Assembly (NCBI GenBank): GCA_902827205.1
Contig: LR792634.1
Location: 124,001-188,000, forward strand
DNA from: Methanocaldococcus lauensis
GTDB taxonomy: Archaea > AGJL01 > Methanococci > Methanococcales > Methanocaldococcaceae
Length of the DNA stretch: 64,000 nt
Direction: 5' to 3'
Shown here: piece after piece, positions 19,377-28,547 of the stretch
Numbering within the stretch: the first letter of the stretch is position 1
Layout of the letters: the number at the start of each line of letters is the position of its first letter
Translations under genes and position numbers: made by a program
Notes under the pieces: generated by a model
Told to the model about the DNA's origin: nothing
The model's database searches: none
What the model saw: only the letters and a program-made list of their open reading frames with translations

Positions 19377-20387
19377 ATGCCAAAAATATTATTTAATCCA
19401 GAAGTTTTAAAGCATAAACCTAAATTTTATCATGTAGAGAATCCAGAAAGAGTTAAAATAATCTTAGAAAATTTGAAATCAAAAGGATACAACGATATAA
19501 TTTTAATGAATGAAAAATCCACAATCGATGAGATTTTAAAAATTCACGATAAAGAGTATGTTGAAACTATAATTAATCTAAGTAATTTAAATTTTACATA
19601 CTATGATACTGACACCTATATATGTAAAGGCACATTAGACGCGGCATTATCAGCATTTAAAATGTCCAAAGATGCTGTAAAGTTATCTTTAAAAAATAAA
19701 GATTTATATTTTGTTTTAACAAGACCTCCTGGACATCACGCTGGAATCTCTGGGAGGGCTTTAGGAGCCCCTTCAAATGGATTCTGTATTTTTAACAATA
19801 TTTGTGGTTCTGCATATTTATTAAAAAAATTTATGAAAAAAGTTATAATAATTGACTTTGATGTTCATCATGGAAATGGCACACAAGAAATTTTTTGGAA
19901 TGATGAAGATATTATTCATATAGACTTTCACCAAAAAGGGATATATCCAGGAACTGGGGATATTTTTGATTTAGGAGGAGATAATGCAAGAGGGACTAAA
20001 ATAAATCTTCCATTTAAATCACATTCTACTGATTCTGATTATATATATGCATGGACTGAGATTGTAGATCCTATATTAAAATACTTTAAGCCAAAAATTG
20101 TTTTAGTTTCTTCTGGTTTTGATGCCTATATGAATGATGGCTTAGCATCTATTGATTTAACTGAAACATTTTATAAGTTTGCTGGCTATAAATTAAGTAA
20201 ATATAGCGTTGTAAGTGTTTTAGAAGGGGGTTATGGGATTGGCTTAAAATATGGTCCAGTATCTTTTTTAGAAGGATACGAGAAATTAAATATAGAAGAA
20301 GACAAATATATATTTCCTTCCGAAGATACTAAAGTAATGGTTGATACAGTTAAAAAGACTATTAGTGAATATTTGGATATATTTTAA
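19377..20387 (+). CDS. Histone-deacetylase / acetylpolyamine amidohydrolase family protein
   Basis: The 336-residue enzyme has all class I/II HDAC active-site elements: RPPGHHAG with His120 and His121, zinc ligands Asp162 and His164 in FDVHHGNGTQ, and Asp249 in SSGFDAY. It probably hydrolyses an acetyl-amide bond; whether the substrate is a histone, polyamine or acetoin-like molecule is unknown. It begins 11 bp after korC and may be cotranscribed. Confidence 0.88.
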   Translation: MPKILFNPEVLKHKPKFYHVENPERVKIILENLKSKGYNDIILMNEKSTIDEILKIHDKEYVETIINLSNLNFTYYDTDTYICKGTLDAALSAFKMSKDAVKLSLKNKDLYFVLTRPPGHHAGISGRALGAPSNGFCIFNNICGSAYLLKKFMKKVIIIDFDVHHGNGTQEIFWNDEDIIHIDFHQKGIYPGTGDIFDLGGDNARGTKINLPFKSHSTDSDYIYAWTEIVDPILKYFKPKIVLVSSGFDAYMNDGLASIDLTETFYKFAGYKLSKYSVVSVLEGGYGIGLKYGPVSFLEGYEKLNIEEDKYIFPSEDTKVMVDTVKKTISEYLDIF

Positions 20388-20416
20388 ACCAAAACTATAT
20401 TTAAGTGAGGGAAATT

Positions 20417-20587
20417 ATGGTAAAGATAAATTACAAAAAATGTGGCTATTGTGGAGCGTGTGTAGGAGTTTGCGAACAACTGGCTATTAATTTAATAGAG
20501 CATATTATAGAGATTGATATAGAGAAGTGTAATAACTGTAATATGTGTGTAATCGTATGTCCATTAAATGCATTAGAGGGAGAATAA
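20417..20587 (+). CDS. 2[4Fe-4S] ferredoxin, probable partner of the reductase downstream
   Basis: The 56-residue protein holds two cluster motifs: [11 protein letters not shown] followed later by a lone Cys ligand pattern, and [12 protein letters not shown]. The first motif ends in Cys-Glu rather than the usual Cys-Pro. The start ATG at 20417 follows GAGGGAAATT. Its stop overlaps the ATG of the geranylgeranyl reductase by one base (TAATG), which strongly suggests it delivers electrons to that enzyme. Confidence 0.88.
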   Translation: MVKINYKKCGYCGACVGVCEQLAINLIEHIIEIDIEKCNNCNMCVIVCPLNALEGE

Positions 20588-21765
20588 TGATGAGAGAATT
20601 AAACGATACTTATGATGTTGTTGTAGTTGGAGCAGGACCTGGAGGATGTATGGCAAGTTATGCTTCGGCAAAGAATGGGGCTAAAACTTTGTTAATAGAG
20701 AAATCTCAAGAAATTGGAGAGCCTGTAAGATGTGCTGAGGCAATTCCATCAATAGAAGAATTTGGTATAAAGCCAAAACCAGAATTTGTAAGAAATATTA
20801 TCAAAGGAGGTATTTTATTTTCTCCTTCAGGAAAAAAGGTTATAGTTACTCAAGATAAAGCACAAGGATATGTCGTAGAAAGGAAAATTTTTGACAAGTA
20901 TTTGGCTATAAGAGCGGCTAAAGCAGGTTCAAAAGTAGCTGTTAAAACAACAGCAATAGGATTAGAAAAAGATGGGGATTATTGGAATGTTATAGTTGAA
21001 TTTTTGGGAGAGGAATACTGTATAAAAACTAAAATTGTTATAGCGGCGGATGGTGTAGAGAGCAATATAGCAGAGTATGCTGGACTGAAAGCAAAAAAGA
21101 AACCTTTGGAAATTTGTTCCTGTGCAGAATATGAAATGGCTAATGTTAAATTATTAGACAAAAATATGATGGAATTCTATTTTGGAAATGAAATATCCCC
21201 AGGAGGTTATGTTTGGATATTCCCAAAAGGAGATACTGCCAATGTTGGTTTAGGTGTGAGGGATAGAAAAAAGAAGGCAATAGATTACTTAGAAGATTTT
21301 ATAGAAAATGGTATGGCAAAGGATAGATTAAAAGATGCAACACCTATAGAATTTAAGGTAGGAGGAGCGCCAGTTTCAGGACCTATAGAAAAAACATACA
21401 CTGATGGAGTTTTAGTTGTTGGTGATGCTGCTGGACAAATAAGTCCTCTAACAGGAGGAGGGATTTATTTAGCTATGGATTGTGGTTTAATAGCTGGAGA
21501 AGTTGCAAGTAAGGCAATAAAAATGAATGATTGGAGTGAGAAAATTTTAAAGGAGTATGAAGATAGATGGAAAGAGAAACATTATGAGTATTTAATGAAC
21601 CACTTAAAATATAGAAAAATTTTAGAAAAAATGAGTGATGATGAATTAGATGCTTTAGCAGAAGCTTTAGGAGAGAGTTTAGATGGTATAGATTTGAAAA
21701 AATTTGTTAAAAGAATAATAACTAAAAAACCTTCCCTTTTAAAATACTTTAAGGATTTGTTATAA
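20587..21765 (+). CDS. Digeranylgeranylglycerophospholipid reductase (geranylgeranyl reductase family)
   Basis: The 392-residue flavoprotein saturates the isoprenoid chains of archaeal membrane lipids. The FAD-binding Rossmann motif [13 protein letters not shown] lies at about 12-24, the second FAD motif [15 protein letters not shown] at about 280-294. The start ATG at 20587 is chosen because GAGGGAGAATA precedes it; the longer open frame from 20545 lies inside the ferredoxin gene. Translational coupling to a ferredoxin parallels the Methanosarcina system in which a neighbouring ferredoxin supports the reductase. Confidence 0.9.
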   Translation: MMRELNDTYDVVVVGAGPGGCMASYASAKNGAKTLLIEKSQEIGEPVRCAEAIPSIEEFGIKPKPEFVRNIIKGGILFSPSGKKVIVTQDKAQGYVVERKIFDKYLAIRAAKAGSKVAVKTTAIGLEKDGDYWNVIVEFLGEEYCIKTKIVIAADGVESNIAEYAGLKAKKKPLEICSCAEYEMANVKLLDKNMMEFYFGNEISPGGYVWIFPKGDTANVGLGVRDRKKKAIDYLEDFIENGMAKDRLKDATPIEFKVGGAPVSGPIEKTYTDGVLVVGDAAGQISPLTGGGIYLAMDCGLIAGEVASKAIKMNDWSEKILKEYEDRWKEKHYEYLMNHLKYRKILEKMSDDELDALAEALGESLDGIDLKKFVKRIITKKPSLLKYFKDLL

Positions 21766-21768
21766 ATA

Positions 21769-22206
21769 TTATTTTTTTGGCTTTTTAACTACTAAAACAG
21801 GACAATGAGCATTTTTAATAACTCTTTCAGCAACACTACCCAATAATATTCTTTCTAATCCAGTCTTTCCAGTCGTTCCCATAACGATTAAATCTGCCTC
21901 TTTTTTTTCAGCATATTCAACAATTTCCTTTGCAGGAACTCCCTCTATCATTTCAGTATGAACCTCTACATCGTTATCTTCTGCCAATTTTTTAATCTTT
22001 TTTAATGCCTCTTCTCCTTCTTCTCTTAACACTTCACTTATTAACTCCCAAGTACCTTCAGCAGGAATTCCAACAAATGGAGAGACATCAACTACATATA
22101 TTGCATAAATTTCAGCATCAAATTTTTTAGCTATTACAATTGCGTGCTTTGCTGCTTCAATTGAAACATCTGACCCATCTGTAGGAACAACTATTTTTTT
22201 ATACAA
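21769..22206 (-). CDS. Universal stress protein (UspA family, ATP-binding type)
   Basis: The 145-residue protein has the ATP-binding signature GTTGKTGLERILLGS (G-2x-G-9x-G-S/T) at about 111-125 and the N-terminal PTDGSD with the adenine-contacting Asp. The start is TTG at 22206, supported by GGTGAAAAC just upstream. It converges with the reductase gene, with only 3 bp between their stops. Confidence 0.92.
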   Translation of the reverse strand: MYKKIVVPTDGSDVSIEAAKHAIVIAKKFDAEIYAIYVVDVSPFVGIPAEGTWELISEVLREEGEEALKKIKKLAEDNDVEVHTEMIEGVPAKEIVEYAEKKEADLIVMGTTGKTGLERILLGSVAERVIKNAHCPVLVVKKPKK

Positions 22207-22258
22207 GTTTTCACCATATATTGTTTTACTTAGATTTTGTTTATTAGTTATTTTGTAA

Positions 22259-22274
22259 TTTATGGATATAAATC
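22259..22274. promoter_or_regulatory. TATA-like element shared by the C/D RNA and the stress-protein gene
   Basis: TTATGGATATAAATCT centres about 24 bp before the predicted 5' end of the C/D RNA at 22290. On the minus strand the same site reads AGATTTATATCC, a good TATA box for the universal stress protein gene about 60 bp away. Confidence 0.4.
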
Positions 22275-22289
22275 TTTTACCATATTATT

Positions 22290-22351
22290 AATGGCTATGA
22301 TGAAAAGAGGGTTATCTGAACTGTGATGAGACTTACCCGAACTGAGCCATT
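22290..22351 (+). ncRNA. Box C/D guide RNA, double guide against 23S rRNA
   Basis: The 62-base RNA has a 7-bp terminal stem (AATGGCT with AGCCATT), box C ATGATGA at 22297-22303, box D' CTGA at 22316-22319, box C' GTGATGA at 22323-22329 and box D CTGA at 22342-22345, the standard archaeal layout with two 12-base guides. The D' guide matches 23S antisense at 57784-57794 over 11 bases and the D guide matches 57755-57764 over 10 bases. By the D+5 rule the predicted 2'-O-methyl targets are the 23S residues at window positions 57790 and 57761, equivalent to E. coli C1920 and G1949. It is too short and G+C-distinct to be coding and lies antisense-adjacent to the ZPR1 gene. Confidence 0.92.
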
Positions 22352-22949
22352 ATTTTTTCTCTTTTTCTTTATCTAAATCCATAATTACAATTCCTTCTTT
22401 TAATTTTTCAACTTCCTCTTCACTCAATATCTCCTCCTCAACGCCTTCTCCAATAATTGCACTATGACCTAATGGGTCAATTAGTATTAAAGTTGCCTCA
22501 TCTTTTCCTTCTTTTAATTTTTTTATTCTCTCTCTAATTTCCTCTGCTTTCTTTTTTTGCTCTTCTGTTTCCGCCCATCTAATTAAAGTTTGTAAGATAT
22601 TATCAACTCTATTTAAAACTCCTTCAACATTGCTAACAAATCCCTCAGCCAATGGGCCAGGTTTTATTTCAACTCCTAACTCAGGAATTTGAATATAGGC
22701 AGAGGAACTTCTAACAACTCTTTTATTTAAATCTTTTTCACTTTTAATTTTTAATTTATATCTTTTTGGTTCTCTAACTTCTAATGGAAACACATCGCTC
22801 CTTCTAAAATTGCATTTTTCACATATCATTGTTGTCTCCAATACAGGACCAAAGTATGGAATGTCTATTTGATGAGTTGTAATTACAAAACTTCCCTTAC
22901 TTCCACAAACTGGACAGTCTAATCTCTGAACATTTTGAGCATTTTCCAT
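22350..22949 (-). CDS. ZPR1-type zinc-finger protein
   Basis: The 199-residue protein has a single archaeal ZPR1 domain: CPVCGSKG at 12-19 and CEKCNFR at about 42-48 form the C4 zinc ribbon, and the region from about 50 to 160 forms the beta-rich domain with PGPLAEGFVSNVEGVL. Eukaryotic ZPR1 acts with eEF1A; the archaeal role is unproven. The start ATG at 22949 has GGTGATAGTT upstream. The acidic Lys/Glu tail overlaps the end of the C/D RNA by two bases on the other strand. Confidence 0.85.
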   Translation of the reverse strand: MENAQNVQRLDCPVCGSKGSFVITTHQIDIPYFGPVLETTMICEKCNFRRSDVFPLEVREPKRYKLKIKSEKDLNKRVVRSSSAYIQIPELGVEIKPGPLAEGFVSNVEGVLNRVDNILQTLIRWAETEEQKKKAEEIRERIKKLKEGKDEATLILIDPLGHSAIIGEGVEEEILSEEEVEKLKEGIVIMDLDKEKEKK

Positions 22950-23087
22950 AACTATCACCTAAGGGAACTTTTAATCAATTTGTTATATAAAATTTTCTAT
23001 ATGGTTTTTAGTAGATAACTTTTATATATTTCTTGTGGAATAAAACTATTCGATAGCGATAATGTAATGATTAATTATGAAAAATGT

Positions 23088-23103
23088 AGGAAAATGATTT
23101 CCT
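23088..23103. promoter_or_regulatory. Candidate operator before the regulator and eha operon
   Basis: AGGAAAATGATTTCCT is an inverted repeat with 6-bp arms (AGGAAA and TTTCCT) located 17-32 bp before the start of the XRE-type regulator. A TATA-like TTTTATATATTT lies upstream at about 23020. The placement suits autoregulation, but binding is not shown. Confidence 0.35.
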
Positions 23104-23119
23104 CTATGTTAGTGAGAAT

Positions 23120-23758
23120 ATGTATAAAAAATTAGAAATCATTGAAAGGGCTATATTGTTAAATCCTCAATATATTCAAACATTCAGGGAAAAATTAAAA
23201 ATTACTCAATCAAAATTGGCAAAAGAAAGTGGAATTAGTCAATCTCATCTTAGTATGTTGGAAAAAGGAAAAAGACAGGCTACTAAACTTATAGCAACTG
23301 CAATAACTCTTGGCTTATTAAAATGTTTTTCCTCAAAAAATATTGAAAACCCGATAATTGAACTTTTAGACACTCTATCCCTATTAAAATTTGAAGATAC
23401 ATTTATTGAATTTGTCTCTGAGATAATAAATAAAGGTGAAAAAAGATATTTGAGAATTATAGATAATTATCCAGTATTGATTATAAGTAGAGAAACCCTA
23501 TTAAATGAAATGAGAAATAGATTAAAAGTTATGAGCATAGAAAGTATTGTATTATCAAGAGGAAAAATAAAAGTTTTTGGCTATCATATAGATAATAAAA
23601 ATGTTGAAATTATTTTGGACTGTTCAGACATTAGAAGATTAGAAAAAAAATTTATGGAAAAAACTGGAAAAAAAGTAATTATTCAAGTGTTTCCAAAAGA
23701 TGAAGTTCCTCCAATCTACTCAACTAATAAAGATTGTATAATAATCCACTACTGGTGA
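23120..23758 (+). CDS. XRE-family transcriptional regulator at the head of the eha operon
   Basis: The 212-residue protein has an N-terminal Cro/CI helix-turn-helix at about 19-60 ([29 protein letters not shown], read across positions 21-49) and a C-terminal region of about 140 residues that I do not recognise. Only 4 bp separate it from ehaA, so it is probably the first gene of the operon and a candidate regulator of hydrogenase expression. The start ATG follows GTGAGAAT. Confidence 0.75.
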   Translation: MYKKLEIIERAILLNPQYIQTFREKLKITQSKLAKESGISQSHLSMLEKGKRQATKLIATAITLGLLKCFSSKNIENPIIELLDTLSLLKFEDTFIEFVSEIINKGEKRYLRIIDNYPVLIISRETLLNEMRNRLKVMSIESIVLSRGKIKVFGYHIDNKNVEIILDCSDIRRLEKKFMEKTGKKVIIQVFPKDEVPPIYSTNKDCIIIHYW

Positions 23759-23762
23759 GAAG

Positions 23763-24029
23763 GTGATTAATATAGTTTTATTATATTTAATATCTTTAAT
23801 AACTTCAATTGTTGTTGCTCTACTCTTAAAAGTTCCTATACTACCCAAAAAAAAGCCTATTAGATTTAGTTTTGAGACATCTATAATATTCCCAACGCCA
23901 ATATTGGCATTAGGAATTGAGGCAATTCTTAGGAATTTGTTTGGAAATTATATATATTTAGCTTTTATTGCTGGCCTATTTGGGGCTTTGTTGTCAAAGT
24001 ATGCTCATAAGTTATTTGGTGAGGTATAA
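23763..24029 (+). CDS. ehaA: Energy-converting hydrogenase A subunit A
   Basis: The 88-residue membrane protein has two to three transmembrane helices and a conserved [15 protein letters not shown] stretch. Assignment as EhaA rests on its place at the head of a run whose sizes and order match ehaA to ehaO of Methanothermobacter. It starts at GTG 23763; no better ATG is available. Eha is the membrane [NiFe] complex that uses ion motive force to reduce ferredoxin with hydrogen, replenishing the methanogenic cycle. Confidence 0.75.
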   Translation: MINIVLLYLISLITSIVVALLLKVPILPKKKPIRFSFETSIIFPTPILALGIEAILRNLFGNYIYLAFIAGLFGALLSKYAHKLFGEV

Positions 24030-24523
24030 TGGAAATTTTAGATATTATAAAACTTATAATTGCTGGAATTATCTGCTGGATTAACTTCGTTCTCATTGAT
24101 ACTTACTTTGGACTACCAGAAAAGCCTGGAGTTTTAGGGGCTAAAACAATTGGAGAAAAAATTAAAGATATTGGTGGAAATCTGAATGGAGGATACTTTA
24201 TGGGTAATATTGTATGTTCTCCAGATGCTTCGGCAGGAACTTTGTTGGCTTCAATTATGAACTATCTAATGGGAGTTGAAGGTGGGTTAATAGCTGCCTT
24301 ATTAGTTTGGATAGGAAATAGACTATGTGCAGATCCAGGATACGCTGGAACTACTGGTGCTTTAACTATAACTTTAATTATCTATCTTCTAAATCCTATA
24401 ATTGAGGCAAAATATTTTGTTGGGGGAATGATTTTGGCAATATTTTCAATTCAAGGATTTGAGCATAAATATGCCTCTATATTACTTGGAAAAATTGCTA
24501 AAAAGATGAATAGAGGGGAATAA
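24029..24523 (+). CDS. ehaB: Energy-converting hydrogenase A subunit B
   Basis: The 164-residue membrane subunit has about four helices and the conserved soluble loop [16 protein letters not shown] plus [16 protein letters not shown]. Its ATG overlaps the ehaA stop. Position and length match EhaB. Confidence 0.77.
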   Translation: MEILDIIKLIIAGIICWINFVLIDTYFGLPEKPGVLGAKTIGEKIKDIGGNLNGGYFMGNIVCSPDASAGTLLASIMNYLMGVEGGLIAALLVWIGNRLCADPGYAGTTGALTITLIIYLLNPIIEAKYFVGGMILAIFSIQGFEHKYASILLGKIAKKMNRGE

Positions 24524-24768
24524 TGGACATAATAGAAGGAGTTATTGGATTTATAGCATTATTAATGGTTTTCAGAATATTTTTAACAAGAAGTAGGGCC
24601 AGAAAATTGTTATATTTATGCTGTTTAAGTTTCTGTATCTCTGCATTAATCGCTCTTTATGTAAAATCTCCCATGGGTGGAATAGTGGCAATAATATACT
24701 TTATATTCTCGACATTGACATCTAATGCCATAGCATACACAATAGAGCAAGTAAAAGATATAGAATAA
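24523..24768 (+). CDS. ehaC: Energy-converting hydrogenase A subunit C
   Basis: The 81-residue protein has two to three transmembrane helices (DUF2109-type). It overlaps the ehaB stop by one base (TAATG). Position and size match EhaC. Confidence 0.72.
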   Translation: MDIIEGVIGFIALLMVFRIFLTRSRARKLLYLCCLSFCISALIALYVKSPMGGIVAIIYFIFSTLTSNAIAYTIEQVKDIE

Positions 24769-24778
24769 AGGTGAAAAT

Positions 24779-25057
24779 TTGGAAATTTTACTAATTGTTT
24801 CTGGAGTTTGTTGTATTCTTGGAGGTTTAGGAGTTATATTACATACAAACCCAATAAACAAGATAATAATGTTAGGCCTGTTAAATGTTGGCTTAATTGG
24901 AATGATTGTTTCATCTTACTATTTGGATATAGCAATAATCTCCTCAATCTGTGAACCAATATCAACAATAATACTACTCCTTGGTTATATGAAATACTTA
25001 ACAACATTAAAGAAAAAGAAAAAATATGGAAGAGAGTTGCCAATATTGTCTAAATAA
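24779..25057 (+). CDS. ehaD: Energy-converting hydrogenase A subunit D
   Basis: The 92-residue membrane protein resembles the NuoK/MrpC-like small subunits (VGLIGMIVSSYYLDIA core; DUF2108-type). It starts at TTG 24779 with AGGTGAAAAT before it; the first ATG would lose the first transmembrane helix. Confidence 0.72.
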   Translation: MEILLIVSGVCCILGGLGVILHTNPINKIIMLGLLNVGLIGMIVSSYYLDIAIISSICEPISTIILLLGYMKYLTTLKKKKKYGRELPILSK

Positions 25058-25069
25058 AAGGGGATAGTT

Positions 25070-25339
25070 ATGGAATATATTGAATATTTACTGTATCTTA
25101 GTTATGTATTGTTGATTATTGGAACTATTGGAGCAATTGTTGGACCTAAATCTAACGATAGATTAATCAGATTACTAAATACAGAAGTAGCCACTTTTGG
25201 AGTTTGTTTTATATTTTTGGCTTATGATGAGGCATTGGCATTAATGACATTCATAGCAGTTAATGCAATTTTAAGTTTAATCTTAGTTAGGGCAATAATT
25301 CAAAATGAGGAATATGAAAAAGAATCTGATATTGAATAA
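25070..25339 (+). CDS. ehaE: Energy-converting hydrogenase A subunit E
   Basis: The 89-residue protein has two to three helices (DUF2107-type) with GTIGAIVGPKSNDRLIR near residue 20 to 36, reminiscent of the MrpG/MnhG-like subunits. The start ATG follows AAAGGGGATAGTT. Confidence 0.72.
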   Translation: MEYIEYLLYLSYVLLIIGTIGAIVGPKSNDRLIRLLNTEVATFGVCFIFLAYDEALALMTFIAVNAILSLILVRAIIQNEEYEKESDIE

Positions 25340-25358
25340 TTAATTTTTAGGTGGAATA

Positions 25359-25820
25359 ATGAAAAAACTTGGTAAAATTTGGAATTATCTCTCAAAGCCA
25401 GAAGTAGTTCCAAGGATTTTCTCTATATTTTTGGCATTAATATTTATATTTGGATTATTAACTCCTCACTACCTAAATAATAACCAACTTTATCCTAAAC
25501 CAATTCCACACTCACAGACATTAAAAACTCCTTTAGCTCCTTACGACAGAGGAGGTATTCCTTTGGAAAAACCAGCATTGATAAAAGCACAGTATCCTGA
25601 ATATGCTCCAAACATTGGAAAGATAACTGCCTACTTAACGCCAATAGCGGAGTGGATAAAAAGTAAAACTTACTACTTTGGAACAACTATAGTTTCAACT
25701 CCTGGAGGAATATTGGATGAGATTCTTTACTATACAAGAGGAATGGATACAGTTCTTGAAAGTACTATACTGTTAGTATCATTTATTATATTCAGTTGGC
25801 TCTTATTCCATAAAGATTAG
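25359..25820 (+). CDS. ehaF: Energy-converting hydrogenase A subunit F
   Basis: The 153-residue protein has an N-terminal helix, a conserved extracytoplasmic or cytoplasmic loop with [23 protein letters not shown] read as two shorter motifs (YPKPIPHS and APYDRGG), [16 protein letters not shown], and a C-terminal helix. This fits the DUF2106/EhaF family related to the C-terminal part of MrpB-like subunits. Confidence 0.74.
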   Translation: MKKLGKIWNYLSKPEVVPRIFSIFLALIFIFGLLTPHYLNNNQLYPKPIPHSQTLKTPLAPYDRGGIPLEKPALIKAQYPEYAPNIGKITAYLTPIAEWIKSKTYYFGTTIVSTPGGILDEILYYTRGMDTVLESTILLVSFIIFSWLLFHKD

Positions 25821-25829
25821 GTGATATTT

Positions 25830-26525
25830 ATGGAGAATCCAGTTATTTATTTTTATAATCCAACGATATTAGTTGGATTTACCATTGGTATTTTATCATT
25901 ATTTGCAATTGGTTCACAAAAAGATGATTTACATGCTTTAATATTAACAGATATAGTTGAGTGTGCTATGTTAGTAATTATAGCAGGAGTTGGGTCTGAT
26001 TTATGTGAGGCATTAATTTTGCCAGGGTTAGTTGTTAGTTTAGCAGAACTTTTGGCAGTTTCAGAGATTTTAATAAATAGAAAATTTATAAAATCAAAAA
26101 AACCCAAGTCAAAGGTTTATAAATTGTTTGAAGAGTTCAAACTTCCAATACATACAGGAGATTTAAAATACAATGTCCAAATGGAAGTTTTAAAAACATC
26201 TCCTAAGTTTTTTGCATTAGTTCTTATAATTTATGGAGCAATACTAAGTGGATTTACTGGAGGGGCGGTTATAGCTACTGGACTGTTATTTTATGCTTTA
26301 TCTTTAAGAGTCAGAGGATTGGAATTATCTGAAGAGTTAAAAACTCTCTGGGAGGGAATGGCTGGACTTTCAGGAATTGCATGGGGTTTATGGATTATAG
26401 GATTTTTAGGATTCTTTCTATTCCCAAAAAAATGGCTTTTATTCTTATTAATGGCTGGTTTAGGTTTAGTTTTAAAGGTTGGCTCAAAACTTGGACTTAT
26501 TGGATTTATAGGTGAGGCAAAATGA
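25830..26525 (+). CDS. ehaG: Energy-converting hydrogenase A subunit G
   Basis: The 231-residue membrane protein has about six helices; the N-terminal part with [21 protein letters not shown] resembles NuoK-like folds. The start ATG at 25830 is preferred because GTGATATTT serves as the ribosome binding site and GTG 25821 is within it. It overlaps ehaH by 4 bases (ATGA). Confidence 0.75.
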   Translation: MENPVIYFYNPTILVGFTIGILSLFAIGSQKDDLHALILTDIVECAMLVIIAGVGSDLCEALILPGLVVSLAELLAVSEILINRKFIKSKKPKSKVYKLFEEFKLPIHTGDLKYNVQMEVLKTSPKFFALVLIIYGAILSGFTGGAVIATGLLFYALSLRVRGLELSEELKTLWEGMAGLSGIAWGLWIIGFLGFFLFPKKWLLFLLMAGLGLVLKVGSKLGLIGFIGEAK

Positions 26526-27178
26526 TTGAAAATATTAATGGCATTTTGTTAGGAATTGTTCCATTTGGTGATATTGTCTTTAACTTCACAGAATTTTCAT
26601 TTATTGGATTTATAATTGCTATAATATTTACAGTTATTGCTTATCTAACAAAACCAGAAAAGCAGTTAGAAGCACAAAAATTTAGAGTTGAGGATAAATT
26701 GGAAATTGTTACTCTTAAAGAGTTAAAGATTAGAAGAATGATGGCTATATTTTGTGGATTGGCTACTGCTGGAGCTATGGTAACTTATGATCTATTTGAC
26801 TTTGCATTATTTCTAACATTGGTAGGGATTGCAAACATTGGAATTATTTCTGCTGTAAAAAAAGAGCATGTTTTGAATGCAGGTTATCAGTATGGTTTAA
26901 TAGCGATGATTTCTACACTTCCATTGTTTGGCTCGGCAGGGTTAATACTGGCAAAAACTGGAACTTTATCTATATTTGAGTTATCAAAGACTTCAATATC
27001 TTTATTGTTTGAAAAAATTATATTTGCCTCTGGAATGGCTGGTGAGACAGGAGTTGCTCCATTCTATGCCGCTAAGGCAGAGATGTTTAGAGCCCCTGGC
27101 TCTCCATATATCTTAATGATACACTTATCTTCACTACTGTTAATTGTAAGGACTGTCGAAATTTTATTAACAATTTAA
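26522..27178 (+). CDS. ehaH: Energy-converting hydrogenase A subunit H
   Basis: The 218-residue integral membrane protein has about six helices and the motif [19 protein letters not shown] near residues 178-196, similar to the lysine-bearing helix of antiporter-like NuoL/M/N subunits but in a short version. EhaH is the usual name for this position. It is a candidate ion-translocating subunit. Confidence 0.75.
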   Translation: MIENINGILLGIVPFGDIVFNFTEFSFIGFIIAIIFTVIAYLTKPEKQLEAQKFRVEDKLEIVTLKELKIRRMMAIFCGLATAGAMVTYDLFDFALFLTLVGIANIGIISAVKKEHVLNAGYQYGLIAMISTLPLFGSAGLILAKTGTLSIFELSKTSISLLFEKIIFASGMAGETGVAPFYAAKAEMFRAPGSPYILMIHLSSLLLIVRTVEILLTI

Positions 27179-27187
27179 GGTGAGAAT

Positions 27188-27388
27188 ATGGATGAGGAGA
27201 GAAAATTGGGGCTTTATTTATTGATAATAGGAATCTTATGCGTTATAGGTATGATAATTTACAATGGATTGATAGTATATATTTTGTATGTTATTGCTAT
27301 TCCTTCACTACTTTATGGAATTGGCTCATTACTAATTCCAAAAACTCGTAGAAAGGGAGAAGGAAAATTACCATTTAGAGGTTATTAA
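27188..27388 (+). CDS. ehaI: Energy-converting hydrogenase A subunit I
   Basis: The 66-residue protein has two transmembrane helices and a basic tail (KTRRKGEGKLPFRGY). Assignment is by order and size. The start ATG follows AGGTGAGAAT. Confidence 0.68.
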   Translation: MDEERKLGLYLLIIGILCVIGMIIYNGLIVYILYVIAIPSLLYGIGSLLIPKTRRKGEGKLPFRGY

Positions 27389-27409
27389 AAATAAAAATGG
27401 TGGTGTAAA

Positions 27410-28288
27410 ATGAGTTCCTCACTATTGGGAACATTAAACTTAACATTATTTGCATACTTGGTTGGTTCATTGTTGTTAGGATTACATAGAAAAATAATGG
27501 CGAGAATTCAAGGAAGACCAGGACCACCAATTATTCAGTATCTTCTACATACCTTAAAATTCTATGTAAAGGAGATAACTTTTCCAATCACTGCTGGAAA
27601 TCCTCTATATATATTTGTAGTTTTGTTAGATGTCGCTGTATGGTTATCAGCATTAATTATAGGAATTGACCTCAAATCTTCATTATTGATTATAATAGGA
27701 ATTTATGTCCTACAAAAAATAGTTGAGCATGGATGTGGTTTGTCCTCTGGATCTCCTTATGGAAAATTAGGAGGGGTAAGAAGTGTATTCTCAGCCGCGG
27801 CAGAGGTTCCCTTATTTGCAGTAGTTGCAGCTATATATTTAACAACTCACTCAGTATTAATTTCAGATATTTTAAGATATCAAGAATTACACGGCAGTTT
27901 AATCTTTAAAATGCCAATTTGTGCATTTGCCTTCTTTATATTACTTGTATCAAAATCTCCATACAGTCCATTTGGAATAGTTAAAGGTAAAGATATAGTT
28001 AGTGGATATATGACAGAACATTATGGTTTGTTGGCATCATTGATATACATTGCTGAAGCTATTGCATATTTCGTATTATTGTGGCTGTTTATAGCAATAT
28101 TCATTGGACCAGTAGTTATAAGTAATCCATTATTAACTTTGGTTGCTATGATTTTACTAACAGTAATATTGGCATTTATAAATGGTTTAACTCCTTTATT
28201 AGCCCCTCATCACTCAGTTATGCTTCAAATGACTATTGCAGGTTTGGTTTTGTGCGATGTCCTTTATAGATTATTCATAGGGGGATAA
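27410..28288 (+). CDS. ehaJ: Energy-converting hydrogenase A subunit J (NuoH homologue)
   Basis: The 292-residue protein has about eight helices and is the NuoH-like subunit that connects the hydrogenase arm to the membrane. Family signatures are HRKIMARIQGRPGPP at about 26-40 and the acidic loop SAAAEVPLFAV at about 123-133. The start ATG follows GGTGGTGTAAA. Confidence 0.88.
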   Translation: MSSSLLGTLNLTLFAYLVGSLLLGLHRKIMARIQGRPGPPIIQYLLHTLKFYVKEITFPITAGNPLYIFVVLLDVAVWLSALIIGIDLKSSLLIIIGIYVLQKIVEHGCGLSSGSPYGKLGGVRSVFSAAAEVPLFAVVAAIYLTTHSVLISDILRYQELHGSLIFKMPICAFAFFILLVSKSPYSPFGIVKGKDIVSGYMTEHYGLLASLIYIAEAIAYFVLLWLFIAIFIGPVVISNPLLTLVAMILLTVILAFINGLTPLLAPHHSVMLQMTIAGLVLCDVLYRLFIGG

Positions 28289-28289
28289 A

Positions 28290-28535
28290 ATGAGAGGATA
28301 TATTTACTTCTTTACAATTGCATGCATTATAACCATTATTTATTGCATTCTAATAACTATATTCCAGTTAAATGTTAGTTTAGATCTATTCATATTCTTA
28401 TTACTCTTAATATTAACTATATCAATCACAAATAGAAAAATAGCCTGCAAAATGGAAAATTTAGAAGTATTATTTATGCTTATAATTTTAATATTCTTTG
28501 CCTATGCGTTGTATAAACTTTACATTCCCGCATAA
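28290..28535 (+). CDS. ehaK: Energy-converting hydrogenase A subunit K
   Basis: The 81-residue protein has three predicted helices and no polar motif of note. It begins one base after the ehaJ stop, with GGGGGATAAA as ribosome binding site inside ehaJ. Named by position. Confidence 0.66.
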   Translation: MRGYIYFFTIACIITIIYCILITIFQLNVSLDLFIFLLLLILTISITNRKIACKMENLEVLFMLIILIFFAYALYKLYIPA

Positions 28536-28547
28536 AGTGGTGAAATT

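Noticed and set aside
20545-20586. Upstream start for the geranylgeranyl reductase
   Set aside because: The added residues lie within the ferredoxin gene in another frame and lack a ribosome binding site; the ATG at 20587 has one and fits the Rossmann fold start.
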